Source: CAWAWP01 sp963841205 (GTDB taxonomy: Bacteria > Chloroflexota > Ktedonobacteria > Ktedonobacterales > JADMIN01). Taken from it: a stretch of 64,000 nt of DNA. How positions within the stretch are numbered: the stretch's first letter is position 1; each line of letters begins with the position of its first letter. Shown here piece after piece: positions 60,364-64,000 of the stretch. Below the pieces are notes generated by a model. The model worked only from the letters and a program-made list of their open reading frames with translations. It was not told the DNA's origin and made no database searches. A program made the translations under genes and the position numbers. The stretch spans positions 310,001 to 374,000 of the forward strand of contig CAWJCH010000040.1 of assembly GCA_963841205.1 (NCBI GenBank), read 5' to 3'.

Positions 60364-61116
60364 ATGGCGATGGCCGACGAAACCGACGGCGCAACGTATC
60401 ATCTCACGGGACGAGTCGTCTTGATCCCAGGCGGGCTAGGGCCAATAGGACGGGCGGCGACGCTCGCTTTTCTCGACGCTGGGGCAACCGTCGTCGCGGT
60501 GGGCGAGGGTGACCACGCCGCCGAGGTGACCGACCTTCAGACGCGACTGGGCGAGGCTGCTGGGCGGTTCTCTTATCGGCGGGCGAACGTGCTTGACGAG
60601 GGCGAGGTCGAGACGCTGGTGTTCCGCGTGACCGAGGAGCATCACCATTTGGATGTGTTGGTGAACCTGGTCGGCGGCTGGAAGGCGGGGCAACCGGTGA
60701 CCGCGCTGGAGCTGAGCACGTGGGAGCGGATGCTTGACCTAAATGCGACCGCCGCTTTCCTGCTCGCCAAGCATGCGACACGTCCGATGGTGCAGCAGCA
60801 TTGGGGGCGCATCATCCATGTCTCGTCGCGCGGCGCGCGCGCTGGCCGTCGCAACGCTGCGGCCTACGCGATCTCGAAGAACGCCGTGCTGGCGTTGACC
60901 GAGATCCAGGCGGAGGAGCTGCGTGAAGCGAACGTGACGGTGAATGCGATTTTGCCGAGCATCGTCGATACGTCGGCGAATCGCACGAGTATGCCCGGCG
61001 CGGACTTCAGCCGCTGGCCCAAGGCCGAGGAGGTCGCGCGGGTGCTGCTGTTCCTCGCATCGGACGACGCCAAGCTGATCAGCGGCGCGTCGATCCCCGT
61101 CTACGGGGCGGCTTGA
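60364..61116 (+). CDS. Short-chain dehydrogenase/reductase
   Basis: A classical 250-residue SDR. The cofactor loop is RVVLIPGGLGPIGRAATLAF (GGxGxxG), followed by NLVGGWKAG in place of NNAG, and IIHVSSRGARAGRRNAAAYAISK with the catalytic Ser, Tyr and Lys. The C-terminus has VTVNAILPSIVDTSANRTSMP and FLASDDAKLISGASIPVYG. It would reduce or oxidise a small alcohol or carbonyl with NAD(P). The ATG after GAGAAAGGGTGCT is used. It follows the phosphatase gene and precedes the ABC-F leader. Substrate unknown. Confidence 0.92.
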   Translation: MAMADETDGATYHLTGRVVLIPGGLGPIGRAATLAFLDAGATVVAVGEGDHAAEVTDLQTRLGEAAGRFSYRRANVLDEGEVETLVFRVTEEHHHLDVLVNLVGGWKAGQPVTALELSTWERMLDLNATAAFLLAKHATRPMVQQHWGRIIHVSSRGARAGRRNAAAYAISKNAVLALTEIQAEELREANVTVNAILPSIVDTSANRTSMPGADFSRWPKAEEVARVLLFLASDDAKLISGASIPVYGAA

Positions 61117-61143
61117 GGGCGCCGCGCATCAAGCCGCATTCGC

Positions 61144-61172
61144 TTGCGCGAGATGCCACTCGAAGCTACAAT
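61144..61172 (+). promoter_or_regulatory. Candidate promoter of the ABC-F leader
   Basis: TTGCGC, 17-base spacer, TACAAT, resembling the other promoters in this window. Confidence 0.5.
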
Positions 61173-61189
61173 GCGCGCGGAGGAAACCC

Positions 61190-61207
61190 ATGAAGAAGAT
61201 CGCCTGA
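61190..61207 (+). CDS. Putative leader peptide MKKIA
   Basis: ATG AAG AAG ATC GCC TGA, preceded 6 bases upstream by GCGGAGG. It is far shorter than a normal gene, but its strong ribosome-binding site just after a promoter suggests a leader peptide. It could be fortuitous. Confidence 0.3.
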   Translation: MKKIA

Positions 61208-61472
61208 TCGCCGGCTGAACGAGCTTGAATCGTCCCTCGCGGCGTATTGGTACGTCGCTGTGGTCGTGTGATCCCTGCTCCTCTCCGCCGGCACTCCCCT
61301 TGCGCCGGGGCCAAGACTGGCCCGCGCCACGCCGGCAATTGCGGCTCGCATCCCCCGCGAATCCCCAATCGCGAGCTGCTTCACGATGGATTGCCCCACC
61401 GAGGCGGCGTGCCCGCGTGCCCCGGCGCGCATTGCATGCCAGCCATCCGTCAGTTTCCGGGGAGGCGCACGT

Positions 61473-63152
61473 TTGTCTACACTGCTACACGTCTCGTCTT
61501 TGACGAAAGCCTTTGGTGCTTCGACCGTGCTGCATGACGTCTCGCTCGATGTCGCGCCTGGCGAGCGTATCGGCGTGGTCGGTGCGAACGGCGCCGGCAA
61601 GTCCACCTTGCTGCGCATCCTCGCGGGCGTCGAGCAACCCGATGCGGGCGAAGTGGCGCTCTCCGCGGGTGTGGTCGTCGGCTATCTGCCGCAGTTCCTA
61701 CCGGAGGCGCCCGGCCAGACCATCGCCGATCTCATTCGGGAAGCGCTGGGCGATCTGCGCGGCATGGAGGTGCGCATGCGCAACCTCGAAGCGGCGATGG
61801 CGCAGGCCGCCGATGCACCACTCGCCGCGATGCTCGACGAGTATGGGCAGGTCGCGACGCGCTTTCAGGCGCTCGACGGCTATACGCTCGACCACCGGCT
61901 CGACAGCGTACTTGCGGGGCTGCGCATTGCGTACCTCCCGCGCGACGCTGAGGTGCGGCGCCTCTCCGGCGGCGAGAAGGCGCGCGTGGGGCTGGCGGCG
62001 CTGCTGCTGCGCTCGCCGGACCTGCTACTGCTCGACGAGCCGACCAATCACCTCGACGATGCCACACTCGCCTGGCTGGAGGACTACCTCAGCGCATATC
62101 ACGGCGCCGTGCTCGCCGTCTCGCACGATCGCGCTTTCCTCAATGCGAGCGTCAATCGCATCTGCGAGGTGGACGACGTCACGCATCGTCTGCGCCGCTT
62201 CGAAGGCGACTACGACGCCTATGCCCACGCCAAGCGTGCGGAGCGTGCCGCTTGGGAGGAGGACTACTCGCGGCAGCAGGACGAGATCGCCGCGCTTCGC
62301 CGCCGAACGAGGGAGACGGGGCGACAGGTCGCGCACAATAGAGGGCCAACGGACAATGACAAGTTCATCTATGGCTTCAAAGGCGCGAACGTCGATCGGG
62401 CCGTCGCGCGGAATGTGCGGGCCGCCGCCGAGCAGTTGGCGCGGATCGAGGCCGACCCCGTCGAGAAACCGCCGAAGCCAATGCGCTTTCAGCCGCGCTT
62501 TCGGGGAGAACGCCTACACTCACGGACGATCCTCGCCGCGCAGGGCGTCTCGAAGGCGCTGGGCGGGCGCTCGGTGCTGCTTGACGTCACGTTCAACCTG
62601 GGGCAGGGGGACCGCGTTGTGCTCGTGGGACCGAACGGCGCGGGCAAGACGACGCTGCTGCGGCTGCTGCTCGGCTCGGAACAGCCGGACGCGGGGATGA
62701 TCACGCGAGCGCCAGGCGTGGAGGTGGGTTACCTACCGCAAGAGCCGCTGCCCATCGCGCCGGGGCAGAGCGTGCTGGGGGCGTACCGAGAGGGCCTCGT
62801 CGGCCCCGAGGGGACGATCGTGGCGAGCATCCTCGGCAATGGCCTCTTTCGCCTTGACGAACTTTCAAAGCCCATAGCTGCGCTCAGCCTCGGTCAGCGC
62901 CGCAAGTTGGAGATCGCCCGGCTAGCCGCTGATCAGCCGAACGTGCTGGTGTTGGATGAGCCGACGAACTACCTCAGCCTGGACGTTTTGGAGGCATTCG
63001 AGGCGGCGGTGTTGACATTCCAGGGGCCGGTGCTGGCCGTCTCGCACGACCGCTGGTTTCTCCGGCGTTTCGGCGGCACGGTGTGGTCGCTCGAAGACGG
63101 CCAACTGCGCCGCGAGGATGACGCGCTCGCGGACCGCGCCGACCGGACGTAG
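61473..63152 (+). CDS. ABC-F family ATPase
   Basis: ABC-F proteins have two ATPase domains and no membrane part, and act on the ribosome as translation factors or antibiotic-protection proteins. The 559-residue protein has Walker A VGANGAGKSTLL and signature RLSGGEKARVGLAALLL with Walker B LLLLDEPTNHLDD in domain 1, a linker rich in Arg/Ala/Glu (about 235-350), then VGPNGAGKTTLLRLLL, LSLGQRRKLEIARLA and LVLDEPTNYLSLD in domain 2. The start is TTG with GGGGAGG 7 bases upstream. The long leader suggests regulated expression, as in resistance members. Exact subfamily is undetermined. Confidence 0.92.
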   Translation: MSTLLHVSSLTKAFGASTVLHDVSLDVAPGERIGVVGANGAGKSTLLRILAGVEQPDAGEVALSAGVVVGYLPQFLPEAPGQTIADLIREALGDLRGMEVRMRNLEAAMAQAADAPLAAMLDEYGQVATRFQALDGYTLDHRLDSVLAGLRIAYLPRDAEVRRLSGGEKARVGLAALLLRSPDLLLLDEPTNHLDDATLAWLEDYLSAYHGAVLAVSHDRAFLNASVNRICEVDDVTHRLRRFEGDYDAYAHAKRAERAAWEEDYSRQQDEIAALRRRTRETGRQVAHNRGPTDNDKFIYGFKGANVDRAVARNVRAAAEQLARIEADPVEKPPKPMRFQPRFRGERLHSRTILAAQGVSKALGGRSVLLDVTFNLGQGDRVVLVGPNGAGKTTLLRLLLGSEQPDAGMITRAPGVEVGYLPQEPLPIAPGQSVLGAYREGLVGPEGTIVASILGNGLFRLDELSKPIAALSLGQRRKLEIARLAADQPNVLVLDEPTNYLSLDVLEAFEAAVLTFQGPVLAVSHDRWFLRRFGGTVWSLEDGQLRREDDALADRADRT

Positions 63153-63162
63153 GCGCGAGGGC

Positions 63163-64000
63163 TCAGGCGACGGGCGCTTTCATAGCGACGGCAACTGCGG
63201 CGAGGGCACGATCGATGTCGCCGGCCGAGATGCCGTAGTGCGTCACGGCACGGATGCGGCCGTCGTCGCCGGCGGAGAAGAGCACGCCCGCGTGTGCGGC
63301 GGCCTCCACGAGCATCTCATTCGCTCGCGCTTCGGCTGTGTGCGGGACTATCGAGAAAAAGAGAATGTTCGTCTCCACAGCATCAGGCTCGATCGCGATG
63401 CCAGGGATGTTGGCGAGTCCGTCGGCGAGGCGTCGCGCGTTGGCGTGATCTTCCGCCAGTCGGTCGACCATCTCGGTGAGCGCGACGATGCCCGCGGCGG
63501 CGAGCACGCCCGCCTGGCGCATGCCGCCGCCGAGGATCTTGCGCATGCGTCGCGCCTCCGCCACGAAGTCGCGCGGGCCGGCGAGCAGGGAACCGACGGG
63601 GGCGCTGAGGCCCTTGGAGAGGCAGAACATCACGCTGTCGACCTCCGCCGTTAGCTCGCTCGCCGGGATGCCGAGCGCGGTCGCGGCATTGAAGAGGCGT
63701 GCGCCGTCCATGTGGACGGGGACGCCGCGCGCGCGCGCGCCAGACGCCAACTGGCGCACCGTCGCGGGAGACAAGACGCGTCCGCCGCACATGTTGTGCG
63801 TGTCGTCGATGGCGAGCAGGCCGGTGCGCGCCTCGTGAATGTCGCCGCCGCGGAAGGCGCGCGCCAACTCAGCGCGGTCGAGCGTGCCATCGGGCAAGTT
63901 GCGGACAGGGCGCGCGGGCGAACCGTTCAGGCGCGCATGGCCTCCGGCCTCGTCGAGATAGATGTGCGAGCGATCGCCGACGATGACTTCGTCCCCGCGG
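63163..64000 (-). CDS. ltaE: Low-specificity L-threonine aldolase, partial at window edge
   Basis: This PLP-dependent enzyme cleaves L-threonine to glycine and acetaldehyde. About 278 residues are present up to the right edge, and the N-terminal part lies outside. Visible motifs are GDRSHIYLDEAGGHARLNGS, LAIDDTHNMCGGRVLSP, VPVHMDGARLFNAATALG and the PLP-binding lysine in FCLSKGLSAPVGSLLAG. The C-terminal domain ends with VTHYGISAGDIDRALAAV. Convergent with the ABC-F gene with a 10-base gap. The frame is intact. Confidence 0.92.
   Translation of the reverse strand, partial: RGDEVIVGDRSHIYLDEAGGHARLNGSPARPVRNLPDGTLDRAELARAFRGGDIHEARTGLLAIDDTHNMCGGRVLSPATVRQLASGARARGVPVHMDGARLFNAATALGIPASELTAEVDSVMFCLSKGLSAPVGSLLAGPRDFVAEARRMRKILGGGMRQAGVLAAAGIVALTEMVDRLAEDHANARRLADGLANIPGIAIEPDAVETNILFFSIVPHTAEARANEMLVEAAAHAGVLFSAGDDGRIRAVTHYGISAGDIDRALAAVAVAMKAPVA

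Larger units (their letters stand above)
61117..61472. promoter_or_regulatory. Leader region of the ABC-F gene
   Basis: A 355-bp leader with a promoter-like pair (61144-61172), a five-codon open frame MKKIA with its own GGAGG site (61190-61207), and several GC-rich dyads. Antibiotic-resistance ABC-F genes are often controlled by ribosome-mediated attenuation from such leaders. That role is inferred. Confidence 0.4.

Overview
The window reads as a chromosomal segment from a high-GC bacterium, most likely a Chloroflexota (Thermomicrobia/Ktedonobacteria-like) genome. I infer this from zinc-ribbon membrane proteins, TIR-WD40 and PP2C fusions, a T-box ahead of valS, the gene order rpsF-ssb-rpsR / SurA-like PPIase / hemW / recJ, and strong G/C third-codon bias. 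No rRNA, CRISPR array or prophage is visible. One tRNA-Lys(UUU) is present. Recognisable sigma70-type promoters share a TTGCGN or TTGNNN -35 box, a 17-bp spacer and a TATAAT-like -10 box.

Left third (1-23 kb). A Dps protein, an alcohol-dehydrogenase relic and a DUF1330 protein lie near the edge. They are followed by a zinc-ribbon membrane protein, a GH38 alpha-mannosidase and an IS607-type element with intact tnpA and wrecked tnpB. Next comes a minus-strand envelope operon: a TagA/WecG glycosyltransferase, a split heptose kinase/adenylyltransferase pair, and murJ. After larE and a twice-frameshifted FdhF/YdeP-like molybdoenzyme comes folE, whose product carries a 332-residue LAGLIDADG intein immediately before a zinc-ligand Cys. 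A small zinc-ribbon protein, a HEPN protein, a BtuF-like cobalamin binder, an NDUFA9-like SDR and two small membrane proteins follow.

Middle (23-42 kb). A graveyard at 23.3-26.9 kb holds a truncated MFS gene, an unknown relic, a serine-recombinase stub and an IS3 relic. It is followed by a M24 peptidase, two adjacent two-component systems (HK-RR, then RR-HK), tRNA-Lys, an FAH hydrolase with a ferritin-like partner, a partial complex I operon nuoA-C-D-H that lacks nuoB, and a TIR domain fused to a seven-bladed WD40 propeller.

Right third (42-64 kb). A LssY_C protein precedes a T-box-controlled valS and a DUF2461 protein. A region with IS200/IS605-like hairpin ends and a pilin-like remnant leads into the core operon rpsF-ssb-rpsR and then a PpiC-type PPIase, hemW, recJ, an MFS exporter, a TPR protein and a PQQ-propeller pseudogene. 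The segment ends with a pseudokinase-PP2C fusion, an SDR, an ABC-F ATPase with a long leader, and a threonine aldolase cut by the window edge.

The most unusual items are the folE intein at the catalytic zinc cysteine, the TIR-WD40 protein, the pseudokinase-PP2C fusion, the nuo operon missing nuoB, matched extensions on S6 and S18, and a dispersed hairpin repeat family (CCCC-stem-TGAA-stem-GGGG).
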